Shown: piece by piece, positions 55,445 through 64,000 of the stretch
Numbering within the stretch: the first letter of the stretch is position 1
Layout: the number at the start of each line of letters is the position of its first letter
NCBI RefSeq assembly: GCF_014084105.1
Contig: NZ_CP048289.1
Location: 5,527,922-5,591,921 of the forward strand
Source: Streptacidiphilus sp. P02-A3a
Lineage (GTDB): Bacteria; Actinomycetota; Actinomycetes; Streptomycetales; Streptomycetaceae
Reading direction: 5' to 3'
DNA: 64,000 nucleotides
The notes under the pieces: generated by a model
What the model was told of the DNA's origin: nothing
The model's input: the letters and a program-made list of their open reading frames with translations, nothing else
The model's database searches: none
Position numbers and translations under genes: made by a program

Positions 55445-57439
55445 TCAGGGCCTGCGTTCGGCGGCGAGCTCGACGAAGGGGGTCAGCGCCGCCGGGTTGT
55501 CCAGCGAGCCCGGGTTGACCGCCCGGGCGAGCGGGGTGCCCGAGAGGATCCGCTTGATCGGGACCTCCAGCCGCTTGCCGGTGAGCGTGTGCGGCAGCAC
55601 CGGGACGGCGATCACCTCGTCCGGCACGTGCCGGGGCGAGAGCTGGGCGCGGATCGCGTCGCGGATCGCGGCGCGCAGCGCGTCGTCCAGGGCGGCGCCC
55701 TCGGCGAGGACCACGAACAGCGGCATCCAGTAGCCGCCGTCGGGCTGCTCGATGCCGACGACCAGGGATTCGCGGATCTGCGGCAGCCGCTCGACCACCT
55801 CGTAGATGTCGGCGGAGCCCATCCGGACGCCCTGCCGGTTCAGGGTGGAGTCGGAGCGGCCGTGGATGACCACGCTGCCGCGCTCGGTGACGGTGATCCA
55901 GTCGCCGTGGCGCCAGACGCCGGGGTAGGTCTCGAAGTAGCTCTCCCGGTAGCGGGCGCCGTCCGGGTCGTTCCAGAAGCCGAGTGGCATCGAGGGCATC
56001 GGCCGGGTCACCACGAGTTCGCCGACCTCGCCGGTGAGCGGCTTGCCCTGGGCGTCCCAGGACTCGACGGCGACGCCCAGGCAGGGGGCCTGGATCTCGC
56101 CGAGGTACACCGGCAGGGTCGGCACGCCGCCGACGAAGCAGCTGCACACGTCGGTGCCGCCGCTGACCGAGGCGAGCCAGATGTCGGGGCTGATCTCCCC
56201 GTAGATCCAGCGGAAGCCGTCCGGCGGGAGCGGCGAGCCGGTGGTCCCGACCGCGCGCAGCCGGGACAGGTCGAGGTCGCGGCCGGGGTGGACGTCGGCC
56301 TTGGCGCAGGCGGTGACGTAGGCGGCCGAGGTGCCGAAGACGGTGGCCCCGGCGCGAGCGGCGATCCGCCACTGGGCGTCGGTGGCCGGGTAGCCGGGGC
56401 TGCCGTCGTAGCTGATGACGGTGGCGCCGACCAGCAGTCCGGCCACCAGGATGTTCCACATCATCCAGCCGGTGGAGGTGTACCAGAAGAAACGGTCCTG
56501 CGGGCCGAGGTCGAGGTGCAGCGCGACCTGCTTCAGGTGCTCGACCACGATGCCGCCGTGGCCCTGGACGATGGCCTTGGGCAGGCCGGTGGTGCCGGAG
56601 GAGTAGAGCACCCACAGCGGGTGGTCGAACGGCACCTGCTCGAAGACCGGCTCCTGGCCGAGAGCGGTGAGCGCGTCCCAGTCGAGCGCGCCCTCCGGGG
56701 CCGGGGTTCCCAGCAGCGGGATGTGCACCACCTGCCGCAGCGAGGGCAGCTCCCGGCGCAGCTCGGCGACGACCGCGCCGCGGTCGTGCTCCTTGCCGCC
56801 GTAGCGGTAGCCGTCGACGGCGAACAGCAGCACGGGTTCGAGCTGCTGGAACCGGTCGAGGACGCTGCGGGCGCCGAAGTCGGGCGCGCAGGAGGTCCAC
56901 ACCGCGCCCACCGCGGCGGTGGCCAGCAGCGCGACGGCGGCCTGCGGGATGTTGGGGACGTAGGCGCCGACCCGGTCGCCGGGTCGGATCCCGAGCCGCC
57001 GCAGCTCGGCGGCCAGCGAGCCGACCTGTTGGCGCAGTGCGGCCCAGCTGAGGACCAGCGGGTCGGCGCCGCTCTCGTCGAGGTGCAGGATCGCCGGGCG
57101 GTCGGCCTCGGCCGGGTCCTCGCCGTGGCGCAGGGCGTGTTCGGCGTAGTTGAGGCGGGCACCGGGGAACCAGACCGCGCCGGGCATGGCGGGGTCGGCC
57201 AGGGCGGTCCGCGGCGGGGTGGTGAAGCGGACGTCGAACCACTCGCTGACGGCGGTCCAGAAGCGGTCCAGGTCGTCGGTGGACCAGCGGTGCAGGTCCG
57301 CGTAGTCGCCTTCGGGGGCGCCGTGGTGCCGCGCGGCCCAGCGCTGGAACTGGACGAGCCGGGTGTCCTCGGCAGCGGCCGGGTCGGGCCGCCACAGCGG
57401 GGTCGGCTGCTCGGTGGGCTGCGGGGCGGGGCTGCTCAT
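55445..57439 (-). CDS. aacS: Acetoacetyl-CoA synthetase
   Basis: The 664-residue adenylate-forming enzyme activates acetoacetate to acetoacetyl-CoA with ATP. An N-terminal block (PLWRPDPAAAEDTRLVQFQRW) is specific to acetoacetate-CoA ligases, followed by the AMP-binding core with YSSGTTGLPKAIVQGHGG, WYTSTGWMMWN, and a C-terminal GRSDSTLNRQGVRMGSADIY and TLTGKRLEVPIKRI with the catalytic Lys. The ATG at 57439 follows GGGAG. It ends 14 bases after the convergent ptsI stop. Confidence 0.92.
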   Translation of the reverse strand: MSSPAPQPTEQPTPLWRPDPAAAEDTRLVQFQRWAARHHGAPEGDYADLHRWSTDDLDRFWTAVSEWFDVRFTTPPRTALADPAMPGAVWFPGARLNYAEHALRHGEDPAEADRPAILHLDESGADPLVLSWAALRQQVGSLAAELRRLGIRPGDRVGAYVPNIPQAAVALLATAAVGAVWTSCAPDFGARSVLDRFQQLEPVLLFAVDGYRYGGKEHDRGAVVAELRRELPSLRQVVHIPLLGTPAPEGALDWDALTALGQEPVFEQVPFDHPLWVLYSSGTTGLPKAIVQGHGGIVVEHLKQVALHLDLGPQDRFFWYTSTGWMMWNILVAGLLVGATVISYDGSPGYPATDAQWRIAARAGATVFGTSAAYVTACAKADVHPGRDLDLSRLRAVGTTGSPLPPDGFRWIYGEISPDIWLASVSGGTDVCSCFVGGVPTLPVYLGEIQAPCLGVAVESWDAQGKPLTGEVGELVVTRPMPSMPLGFWNDPDGARYRESYFETYPGVWRHGDWITVTERGSVVIHGRSDSTLNRQGVRMGSADIYEVVERLPQIRESLVVGIEQPDGGYWMPLFVVLAEGAALDDALRAAIRDAIRAQLSPRHVPDEVIAVPVLPHTLTGKRLEVPIKRILSGTPLARAVNPGSLDNPAALTPFVELAAERRP

Positions 57440-57521
57440 CTTCGGGCTCCCATGGTCCGGGGTCGCGGCGCGGGCGGAGTGGGCGGACGCGCCGGACAGA
57501 AATCTGCCATGTGAACGCTGG

Positions 57522-58445
57522 TTAATCCAGAGGCCGCTCAGCCGCGTCCTCCCGGTCGCCCGGGCGCAGCAGGGCCGGATGGAGGGTTCTGGCCCCGCCG
57601 GCGCGGTAGAGCCGGGCGCGCGGGCCGCCCTTGCTGCCGCCGCGGGTGGTGGTGCGGCCGGTGCTGACCACGAAGCCGGGGACGGAGAGGACCTTGCGGT
57701 GGAAGTTCCCGGCGTGCAGCGGTTCGCCCCAGATCTCCTCGTAGACGGCGCGCAGTTCGGGGATGGTGAACTCGGGTTCGAGGAAGGCGGTGGCCAGCGG
57801 GGTGTACTCGACCTTGGAGCGGGCCCGGTCGAGGGCGTCGGCGAGTATCCCGGCGTGGTCGAAGGCCAGCGCCTGGGCCAGTGCCTCGCCGAGCAGCGGG
57901 CGGGCGGGGGCGTCCGGGCCCGTGGCATCCGGGTTGGGGGCGTCCGGGCCTGGGGCGTCCGGGCCGGGCGGTGTTGCCCGGTCGCCGGACCCACCCCCGC
58001 GAGGTCCGGCGACCGGAGTCCAGGCTGCCGAGGCAGCGTCGCCGCCGGCCCGGGGGTCGGGCAGGTCCGGGGCGAAGGCGAGGTAGGCGACCGAGACGAC
58101 GTGCATCCTCGGGTCGCGTGCGGGCGATCCGTAGCTTCCCAGCTGTTCCAGGTGGACCCGGCTGAGCAGGGTCGGGTCCACCCCGGTCTCCTCGGCGAGC
58201 TCGCGGGCGGCGGCCTGGGCGAGGCCTTCCCGACCGGCGCGGACGAAGCCGCCGGGGAGAGCCAGGCACCCTCGGTAGGGCGGGCCCGCGCGTTCCACCA
58301 GGAGGACGTGCAAGCGGCTGTGGCGCATCGTCAGGACGACGATGTCCACGGTGACGGCGACCGGGGCGAAAGCGTGGGGGTCGTAGGCGGCGAGCCACTC
58401 CCGCTCGCCCGCGCGGGCGGGCGGCAGATCGGGCTGCGCTGCCAT
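57522..58445 (-). CDS. nrtR: Nudix-domain NrtR-like regulator
   Basis: The 307-residue protein couples an N-terminal Nudix domain to a C-terminal winged helix (ALAFDHAGILADALDRARSKVEY, FTIPELRAVYEEIWGEPLHAGNFHRKV). That is the NrtR architecture, in which the Nudix part binds NAD derivatives and the HTH represses NAD-related genes. The Nudix box has an intact RELAEETG core, but the leading Gly-Glu spacing is one residue too long (GGFVRAGREGLAQ), so hydrolase activity is doubtful. A low-complexity linker of repeated (G/N)PDA sits between the domains. The gene follows in line with no overlap. Confidence 0.72.
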   Translation of the reverse strand: MAAQPDLPPARAGEREWLAAYDPHAFAPVAVTVDIVVLTMRHSRLHVLLVERAGPPYRGCLALPGGFVRAGREGLAQAAARELAEETGVDPTLLSRVHLEQLGSYGSPARDPRMHVVSVAYLAFAPDLPDPRAGGDAASAAWTPVAGPRGGGSGDRATPPGPDAPGPDAPNPDATGPDAPARPLLGEALAQALAFDHAGILADALDRARSKVEYTPLATAFLEPEFTIPELRAVYEEIWGEPLHAGNFHRKVLSVPGFVVSTGRTTTRGGSKGGPRARLYRAGGARTLHPALLRPGDREDAAERPLD

Positions 58446-58509
58446 CGATCCCCCGGCGTGCTTGTCGTCGTTCGGCCGTCGCGCCACTGCGGTCCGGCTG
58501 CGGTTGTTC

Positions 58510-59136
58510 TCAGTTGGAGTCCTTCTTGCTCTGAGAAGAACGTAGCGCGCCGGGCTCCCGGACGCCAGCGGTTTTGCTCAGCAGTTCGATCGCCGTCAGC
58601 ATCTCCACCGTCAACTCCGGCCCGACCCGGGAGTGTTCGTTCATCAGCCGGTACCACATGGCGCCGAAGACCATGTCCACGATGGTGTCCACCGGGACCT
58701 GCCACTGCCGGCCGCAGCGCTCCAGCAGGCCGCGCAGCATGGCCCGGCGGCCCGCGATGTAGCCGCGCCGCAGCGCGGACAGCTCCGGGTCGGCCACGGC
58801 GTCGGCGGTGACCCCCAGCAGCACCACGCCCACCACCGGCCGCGTCCCGGCCAGGGCGAACGTGCTGTCCAGGAAGGTACGCAGGTCGGCCCAGGGGTCG
58901 GCGGTGGGCTCGGGCAGGCCGTGGGCCGCGCCGACCTCGGCCAGCGCCTCCATCATCACCGCCCCGCGCGTGGGCCACCAGCGGTAGACGGTCTGCCGGC
59001 CGACCCCGGCGGTCTGGGCGATGCCCTTGATGGTGACGGCGGTGTAGCCGTCACGGACGGCCAGGGCCATGGCGGCGTCGAGTACGGCGCGGCGGGCGGC
59101 GTCGCTGCGCGGCCTGCCGATCGGGAGTCCGGTCAT
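58510..59136 (-). CDS. TetR-family regulator
   Basis: The 208-residue regulator starts MTGLPIGRPRSDAARR at 59136. The HTH is AMALAVRDGYTAVTIKGIAQTAGVGRQTVYRWW, followed by TetR_C_11-like helices. It is divergent from the SDR at 59238 with a long inverted repeat between them, which is its likely operator. Confidence 0.9.
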   Translation of the reverse strand: MTGLPIGRPRSDAARRAVLDAAMALAVRDGYTAVTIKGIAQTAGVGRQTVYRWWPTRGAVMMEALAEVGAAHGLPEPTADPWADLRTFLDSTFALAGTRPVVGVVLLGVTADAVADPELSALRRGYIAGRRAMLRGLLERCGRQWQVPVDTIVDMVFGAMWYRLMNEHSRVGPELTVEMLTAIELLSKTAGVREPGALRSSQSKKDSN

Positions 59137-59160
59137 GCCCGCACCCTACAAGCTTTACAA

Positions 59161-59197
59161 GTCACCGTGTCTCGATACATAATCGAGGCACAGTGAC
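59161..59197. promoter_or_regulatory. TetR operator in TetR/SDR gap
   Basis: Sixteen-base arms at 59161-59176 and 59182-59197 (two mismatches) surround ACATA. This is the typical spacing of a TetR operator and covers both divergent promoters. Confidence 0.75.
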
Positions 59198-59237
59198 TCG
59201 AAAGAGGGTCACCGGAACGAATCTGGTGGGGAAAGAG

Positions 59238-59996
59238 ATGTCCGAACACAGCGAGCGCGTCGTCGTCATCGGCGGGACCTCCGGCATCGGGCTGGCCACG
59301 GCGGAGCTGCTGCTGGCGCGGGGGTACCAGGTGGTCGTGGCCGGGCGCGACCCGCAGCGACTGGAGTCCGCGCTCAAGCGGCTGAACGAGGGGGCGGCTG
59401 AGGGGGCGGCCGAGGGCGCGGTCTCCGGGCTGACCCTGGACGCGGCCGACGAGGAGCAGCTGGCCGGGTTCTTCGCGCAGGTGGGGCCGTTCGACCACCT
59501 GGTGATCACGCTCACCGCCAACGGCGGGGTGACCGCGCTGACCGAGCTCACCGCGGCGGAGCTGCGGCGGCACAGCGAGGGGAAGCTGATCCCGCACCTG
59601 CTGACGGTGAAGGCCGCCCTGGGGACGCTCCGGGCGGACGGTTCGGTGACGCTGCTGGGGGCCGTCAGCTCCCAGCTGAGCGCGCCGGGACTGGTGGTGC
59701 TCGGGTCGTCCAACGCGGCGGTGGAGACGGCGGCCCGGATCCTGGCCGCCGAGCTGGCGCCGCGCCGGGTGAACGCGGTCTCCCCCGGCATCATCGACAC
59801 TCCGTGGTGGGACTGGGTGCCGAGCGAGGCCCGCGCGGGGGCGCTCAGCTCCAGCACCGCGACCACCGCGATCGGGCGTCCGGGCAGGCCGGAGGAGGTG
59901 GCGCACGCGGTCGCGTTCCTGGTGGAGAACACCTTCACCACCGGCGTGGTGCTGCCGGTCGACGGCGGCGCGCGACTGGGCCCGATCGGCGGCTGA
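59238..59996 (+). CDS. SDR-fold protein lacking the YxxxK motif
   Basis: The 252-residue protein starts MSEHSERVVVIGGTSGIGLATAELL at 59238 after GGGGAAAGAG. The NAD(P) loop GGTSGIG and the C-terminal GRPGRPEEVAHAVAFLVENTFTTG are classical. Where YxxxK is expected it reads LGSSN (SAPGLVVLGSSNAAVETAARIL), so the catalytic Tyr and Lys are absent. It may act as a binding or regulatory SDR rather than a normal oxidoreductase. Divergent TetR control suggests that the fold is used in a ligand-induced pathway. A strong terminator follows. Confidence 0.85.
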   Translation: MSEHSERVVVIGGTSGIGLATAELLLARGYQVVVAGRDPQRLESALKRLNEGAAEGAAEGAVSGLTLDAADEEQLAGFFAQVGPFDHLVITLTANGGVTALTELTAAELRRHSEGKLIPHLLTVKAALGTLRADGSVTLLGAVSSQLSAPGLVVLGSSNAAVETAARILAAELAPRRVNAVSPGIIDTPWWDWVPSEARAGALSSSTATTAIGRPGRPEEVAHAVAFLVENTFTTGVVLPVDGGARLGPIGG

Positions 59997-60008
59997 CCAG
60001 CGAACGAG

Positions 60009-60048
60009 CGGAGCGGCCCGGCCCCGGGACAGGGGCCGGGCCGCTCCG
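60009..60048. terminator. Hairpin terminator after SDR
   Basis: A perfect 17-base inverted repeat with a 6-base loop directly follows the SDR stop. Confidence 0.85.
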
Positions 60049-60142
60049 TCGTGCGGGCCTGTGGTCTGATGTGCACAGGATTCACCCTCCTCGGCGATGG
60101 AGTAACAGCGCGTCACCTGGCAGACTCGGAGGTGAATGAATC

Positions 60143-60183
60143 GCGGTCGACATACCCATATGCTGTTCTGCATTGTCGACCGC
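60143..60183. promoter_or_regulatory. Spaced inverted repeat at gylR promoter
   Basis: GCGGTCGACA (60143-60152) and TGTCGACCGC (60174-60183) are perfect 10-base complements 21 bases apart, just before gylR. The GGTCGACA half is shared with the glpF promoter at 61124. Confidence 0.65.
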
Positions 60184-60203
60184 ATTCCCTGCGGAGGTGT
60201 GCG

Positions 60204-60968
60204 ATGCCCGGCCCGATCCAGTCCCTAGAGCGCGCGGCGGCCATCCTGCGGCTGCTCGCCGGCGGCGAGCGCCGCCTGGGGCTGACCGAGGTGTCCGCCT
60301 CCCTCGGGCTGGCCAAGGGCACCACCCACGGGATGCTGCGCACGCTCCAGCAGGAGGGCTTCGTCGAGCAGGACCCGGAGAGCGGCAAGTACCAGCTCGG
60401 CGCGGAGCTGCTGCGGCTCGGACAGAGCTATCTGGACGTGCACGAGCTCCGGGCCCGGGCGCTGGTCTGGGCGGACGACCTGGCCCGCGCCAGCGGCGAA
60501 ACCGTCTACCTCGGCGTGCTGCACCAGCACGGGGTGCTGATCGTGCACCATGTGTTCCGCCCGGACGACAGTCGGCAGGTGCTGGAGGTCGGCAGCATGC
60601 ACCCGCTGCACAGCACCGCCATGGGCAAGGTACTGCTGGCCCACGACCCGGTGGCCCGGGGCGAGTTGACCGACAATCCGCCGGAGTCCTTCACCATGCG
60701 GACGCTCACCGACCTGGCCGACATCGACGCCGAGTGCGCGCTGACCCGTGAGCGCGGCTGGAGTGCCGCCGTGGAGGAGACCTGGGAGGGCGTGGCCTCG
60801 ATCGGCGCGCTGATCCAGGACCGCAGGCGCAACCCGGTGGGCGCGGTGTGCGTCAGCGGCGCGGTCGAGCGGGTGTGCGAGGCCGGGGCGCCCCGGCCGG
60901 ACCTGGTGGTCGCCGTCCGCGAGGCCGCCCGGGCGATCTCCCGCGACCTCGGCGCCGCGCGCTTCTGA
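60204..60968 (+). CDS. gylR: IclR-family glycerol operon regulator
   Basis: The 254-residue regulator starts MPGPIQSLERAAAILRLLAGG at 60204 after GGAGG. It has the IclR winged helix (GLTEVSASLGLAKGTTHGMLRTL) and effector domain (HPLHSTAMGKVLLAHDP, TWEGVASIGALIQD). It lies directly upstream of glpF, glpK and glpD in the same order as Streptomyces gylR-gylCAB, where GylR represses glycerol use until glycerol or a derivative is present. Shared GGTCGACA elements occur at its own and the glpF promoter. Confidence 0.93.
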   Translation: MPGPIQSLERAAAILRLLAGGERRLGLTEVSASLGLAKGTTHGMLRTLQQEGFVEQDPESGKYQLGAELLRLGQSYLDVHELRARALVWADDLARASGETVYLGVLHQHGVLIVHHVFRPDDSRQVLEVGSMHPLHSTAMGKVLLAHDPVARGELTDNPPESFTMRTLTDLADIDAECALTRERGWSAAVEETWEGVASIGALIQDRRRNPVGAVCVSGAVERVCEAGAPRPDLVVAVREAARAISRDLGAARF

Positions 60969-60983
60969 CCCCGGCAGTCCCCC

Positions 60984-61017
60984 GACATAGCGCGACCCGA
61001 CCGGGTCGCGCTATGTC
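60984..61017. terminator. Terminator after gylR
   Basis: A perfect 15-base inverted repeat around GACC lies just after gylR, separating it from the glpF promoter. Confidence 0.85.
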
Positions 61018-61123
61018 GCTATAGGGGTGTTTTGTCAGCTTTTCTCTACTTCTGCCCGTCTCACCGGAAGTTCATATGCCGGTCTTGACGCAGGCCTGTT
61101 GAGCAGGAAAACTGCCGCATGGA

Positions 61124-61140
61124 GGTCGACAATGTCGAAC
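61124..61140. promoter_or_regulatory. GylR-like operator at glpF
   Basis: GGTCGACA-A-TGTCGAAC is palindromic (7 of 8 base pairs) about 75 bases upstream of glpF and repeats the half-site found at the gylR promoter. Confidence 0.6.
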
Positions 61141-61214
61141 AACGTTCATGACTATGCCGCTCGCCTCCACCCTCAGCTCCACCCACAGCAGGGACTTAGG
61201 ACGAAGGAGTCCAT

Positions 61215-61925
61215 GTGTCCAACCTCCACATCTTCTTTGGCGAGATACTCGGCACCGCACTGCTGATCCTGCTCGGCGGCGGCGTGTGCGCCGCCGTCAC
61301 GCTGAAGAAGTCCAAGGCCCAGGGAGCCGGCTGGACCGCCATCGCCTTCGGCTGGGGCTTCGCCGTGATGGTCGCGGCCTACGTGTCCAACTCCCTGTCC
61401 GGGGCCGAGCTCAACCCCGCGGTGACCCTGGCCATCGCCGTCAAGAGCGGCCAATGGGGGCATGTGCCGCTCTACTTCGCCGGACAGATGATCGGCGCCG
61501 TCATCGGCGCGGTCCTGGTGTGGCTGGCCTACCTGGGCCAGTTCCAGGCCAACGAGGAGCCCACGCTGGGGATCTTCGCCACCGGCCCGGAGATCGACCA
61601 CCCGGTGCAGAACCTGGTCACCGAGATCATCGGCACCTTCGTGCTGTGCATCCTGATCCTGGTGGACGGGCTCAACACGCAGCTGGCGCTGTCCGGCACC
61701 GGGATCCTCATCGTCGCCTTCACCGTGGTCGGCATCGGCTTCTCGCTCGGCGGGCCGACCGGGTACGCCATCAACCCGGCCCGCGACCTCGGCCCGCGGA
61801 TCGTGCACTCGCTGCTGCCGATACCCCACAAGGGCGGCTCCAACTGGCGCTACGCCTGGGTGCCGGTCGTCGGACCGCTCATCGGCGCGGCGCTTGCCGG
61901 ACTGCTCTACAAGGCGCTGTTCTGA
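61215..61925 (+). CDS. glpF: Glycerol uptake facilitator
   Basis: The 236-residue aquaglyceroporin starts at GTG 61215 after GAAGGAG. The pore motifs are [11 protein letters not shown] and [11 protein letters not shown], with six membrane spans. It lets glycerol diffuse into the cell for phosphorylation by GlpK encoded 67 bases downstream. In the Streptomyces gyl operon this gene is called gylC. Confidence 0.95.
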   Translation: MSNLHIFFGEILGTALLILLGGGVCAAVTLKKSKAQGAGWTAIAFGWGFAVMVAAYVSNSLSGAELNPAVTLAIAVKSGQWGHVPLYFAGQMIGAVIGAVLVWLAYLGQFQANEEPTLGIFATGPEIDHPVQNLVTEIIGTFVLCILILVDGLNTQLALSGTGILIVAFTVVGIGFSLGGPTGYAINPARDLGPRIVHSLLPIPHKGGSNWRYAWVPVVGPLIGAALAGLLYKALF

Positions 61926-61992
61926 GAGCAGCCCCACCCGCCCGAGCGCAACAGAGAAACCCGTCCGCTCCCACCCCCTGAGGATTCCAGCC

Positions 61993-63537
61993 GTGACCAC
62001 CACACTGTCCAATGGCGGCCAGTACATCGCCGCGATCGACCAGGGCACCACCTCCAGCCGGTGCATCATCTTCGGCGCGGACGGCCGCATCGTCGCCGTC
62101 GACCAGCAGGAACACAGCCAGATCTTCCCGCAGCCCGGCTGGGTCGAGCACGACGGCGCCGAGATCTGGACCAGAGTCCAGTCGGTCATCGCCGGGGCTC
62201 TGGGCAAGGCCGACCTGACCAAGGACGACATCCGCGCGATCGGCATCACCAACCAGCGCGAGACCACCATCCTGTGGGACAGGCACACCGGCCGACCGGT
62301 GCACAACGCCATCGTCTGGCAGGACACCCGGACCGAGGCGCTGTGCAAGGAGCTCGGCCGCAACGTCGGCCAGGACCGCTTCCGCCGGGAGACCGGCCTG
62401 CCGCTGGCCAGCTACTTCGCCGGGCCGAAGATCCGCTGGCTGCTCGACAACGTGGACGGCCTGCGCGAGCGCGCCGAGGCCGGGGACATCCTGTTCGGCA
62501 CCATGGACAGCTGGGTCATCTGGAACCTCACCGGCGGCCCGGACGGCGGCGTCCACGTCACCGACGTCACCAACGCCTCGCGCACCATGCTGATGAACCT
62601 GCACACGCTGGAGTGGGACGCGAAGATCCTGGAGTCGATGCAGGTCCCGGCCCAGGTGCTGCCGGAGATCCGCTCCTCGGCCGAGGTGTACGGGCAGGCC
62701 GTGGGCGCGCTCGCCGGGGTGCCGGTGGCGTCCGCGCTGGGCGACCAGCAGGCCGCGCTGTTCGGCCAGACCTGCTTCAACGTCGGCGAGGCCAAGAGCA
62801 CCTACGGCACCGGCACCTTCCTGCTGCTGAACACCGGCGAGAAGGTGGTCAACTCGTACCACGGGCTGCTGACCACGGTCGGCTACCGGATCGGCGACCA
62901 GAAGCCGATCTACGCGCTGGAGGGCTCGATCGCGGTCACCGGCTCGCTGGTGCAGTGGCTGCGGGACCAGCTCGGCATCATCTCCACCGCCGCCGAGATC
63001 GAGACCCTGGCCTCGACCGTGCGGGACAACGGCGGCGCGTACATCGTGCCCGCCTTCTCCGGCCTGTTCGCGCCCTACTGGCGCTCCGACGCGCGCGGCG
63101 TGATCACCGGGCTGACCCGCTACGTGACCAAGGGCCACCTGGCCCGCGCGGTGCTGGAGGCCACCGCCTGGCAGACCCGCGAGGTGGTCGACGCCATGGC
63201 CAAGGACTCCGGGGTGACCCTGACCGCGCTCAAGGTCGACGGCGGGATGACCAGCAACAACCTGCTGATGCAGTACATCGCGGACGCGCTGGACGCCCCG
63301 GTCGAGCGGCCGTTCGTGGCCGAGACCACGGCGCTGGGCGCGGCCTACGCCGCCGGGCTCGCGGTCGGCTTCTGGCCGGACCTGGAGACCCTGCGGGCCA
63401 ACTGGCACCGCGCCGCCGAGTGGACCCCGCACATGGACGAGGACACCCGCGCCCGCGAGTACAAGAACTGGCTCAAGGCCGTCGAGCGGACCATGGGCTG
63501 GATCGACGAGGAAGAGGAGGCCGCGGCCACGGACTGA
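61993..63537 (+). CDS. glpK: Glycerol kinase
   Basis: The 514-residue FGGY-family kinase starts at GTG 61993 after AGGA. Motifs [55 protein letters not shown] and [13 protein letters not shown] identify glycerol kinase. It makes sn-glycerol 3-phosphate from the glycerol brought in by GlpF. In the gyl operon it corresponds to gylA. Confidence 0.96.
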   Translation: MTTTLSNGGQYIAAIDQGTTSSRCIIFGADGRIVAVDQQEHSQIFPQPGWVEHDGAEIWTRVQSVIAGALGKADLTKDDIRAIGITNQRETTILWDRHTGRPVHNAIVWQDTRTEALCKELGRNVGQDRFRRETGLPLASYFAGPKIRWLLDNVDGLRERAEAGDILFGTMDSWVIWNLTGGPDGGVHVTDVTNASRTMLMNLHTLEWDAKILESMQVPAQVLPEIRSSAEVYGQAVGALAGVPVASALGDQQAALFGQTCFNVGEAKSTYGTGTFLLLNTGEKVVNSYHGLLTTVGYRIGDQKPIYALEGSIAVTGSLVQWLRDQLGIISTAAEIETLASTVRDNGGAYIVPAFSGLFAPYWRSDARGVITGLTRYVTKGHLARAVLEATAWQTREVVDAMAKDSGVTLTALKVDGGMTSNNLLMQYIADALDAPVERPFVAETTALGAAYAAGLAVGFWPDLETLRANWHRAAEWTPHMDEDTRAREYKNWLKAVERTMGWIDEEEEAAATD

Positions 63538-63551
63538 CCCCGGACCGCGGC

Positions 63552-63582
63552 GGGCGGGGCGCCCCACCGGAGCGTCCCGCCC
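63552..63582 (+). other. Intercistronic hairpin glpK-glpD
   Basis: An 11-base stem with one G-T wobble lies between glpK and glpD. A second hairpin (63629-63650, CAGGCCG/CGGCCTG) sits between a GAGGAGAAGG and the glpD ATG. They may tune expression or mRNA stability. Confidence 0.5.
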
Positions 63583-63662
63583 GCACCACCCGCAGCACCA
63601 CCGAGACACCCCCCCCGAGAGGAGAAGGCAGGCCGCCCGAAAACGGCCTGTCGGACCATCAC

Positions 63663-64000
63663 ATGAACAGCATCCCGACCCTGGGCGCCAACCACACCGT
63701 CAACCGGGCGCAGACCCGGCAGCTGCTCAGCAGCGCCACCTACGACCTGCTGGTGATCGGCGGCGGCATCCTCGGCACCGCGGTCGCCTGGACCGCCGCC
63801 CAGTCCGGGCTGCGGGTCGCCATGGTGGACGCCGGGGACTTCGCCGGCGCCACCTCCAGCGCCTCCTCCAAGCTCGTCCACGGCGGGCTGCGCTACCTGC
63901 AGACCGGCGCGGTGAAGCTGGTCGCCGAGAACCACAAGGAGCGCCGGGCGCTGGCCACCGACGTCGCGCCGCACCTGGTCAACCCGCTGACCTTCTTCGT
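63663..64000 (+). CDS. glpD: Glycerol-3-phosphate dehydrogenase, partial
   Basis: The visible first 112 residues start MNSIPTLGANHTVNRA at 63663. The FAD-binding loop VIGGGILGTAVAW, then ATSSASSKLVHGGLRYLQTG, are those of the flavoprotein glycerol-3-phosphate dehydrogenase (GlpD/gylB). It would oxidise glycerol 3-phosphate to dihydroxyacetone phosphate with electrons going to quinones. The gene continues past the window end. The start lies 42 bases after a GAGGAGAAGG, with a hairpin between, so an alternative ribosome site is used or the hairpin brings it closer. Confidence 0.93.
   Translation, partial: MNSIPTLGANHTVNRAQTRQLLSSATYDLLVIGGGILGTAVAWTAAQSGLRVAMVDAGDFAGATSSASSKLVHGGLRYLQTGAVKLVAENHKERRALATDVAPHLVNPLTFF

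Noticed and set aside
53640-57395. 1,251-codon minus-strand open frame across ptsI and aacS
   Set aside because: It has no conserved motifs, Arg/Pro-rich translation and sits opposite ptsI; GC-rich DNA commonly gives such frames.

Overview
The window is high-GC actinobacterial DNA and reads as a Streptomycetaceae chromosome (Streptomyces, Kitasatospora or Streptacidiphilus). The reasons are strong third-position GC bias, many GTG starts, a 16S-23S-5S operon without spacer tRNA, a type II glutamine synthetase, a gylR-type glycerol cluster, actinobacterial short leader peptides, and two paralogues of the DUF574 SAM methyltransferase family. I see no plasmid, phage-integration or CRISPR signature. 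The genus cannot be fixed by reading alone.

Layout. 1-9.4 kb: the 3' end of a secreted transglycosylase-like protein, an exported protein with a membrane-anchor tail, a small Cys protein, a decayed GT2/ATP-grasp chimera, a methyltransferase coupled to a PAS-GGDEF-EAL cyclic-di-GMP protein, a 14-TM exporter, a Tat/lipobox Rieske protein and a TetR regulator. 9.4-16.2 kb: a saccharopine-dehydrogenase-like enzyme, a second DUF574 methyltransferase, a broken MarR/SDR chimera, a universal stress protein, a GlxA-type regulator, HutD and TetR. 16.4-19.5 kb: an NCS1 permease translationally coupled to a YtcJ-like amidohydrolase, divergent from the TetR gene. 19.7-22.8 kb: a phosphodiesterase, a tryptophanyl-tRNA synthetase behind a Trp-Trp leader peptide, and a Cys-rich pentapeptide-repeat protein.

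22.9-31.1 kb is the most distinctive block. It is a seven-gene, mostly overlapping operon for organosulfur use: a DszB-like desulfinase, a lipoprotein binding protein, permease, ATPase, a signal-less binding-protein-like protein, an SsuD-like monooxygenase and an M20 amidohydrolase. A Cys-type leader peptide precedes it and an IclR regulator is divergent. 31-47 kb holds accessory enzyme and regulator pairs: LLM oxidoreductase/FMN reductase, cyclic nucleotide phosphodiesterase, secreted trypsin-like protease, glnII with a GlnR-like box, a single KAS II, YigZ, a frameshifted SnoaL-like gene, SDR/TetR pairs, a peroxiredoxin, a Tat-exported beta-helix protein with a phage-tail-like C-terminus, and azoreductase.

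47.5-52.7 kb is a complete rRNA operon on the minus strand. 53-64 kb carries the general PTS genes crr and ptsI, acetoacetyl-CoA synthetase, a Nudix/NrtR-like regulator, a TetR/SDR pair, and the glycerol cluster gylR-glpF-glpK-glpD, the last cut by the window edge. Three genes are broken. Two of these are joins between unrelated families, which suggests small deletions have removed intergenic DNA in the first 13 kb.
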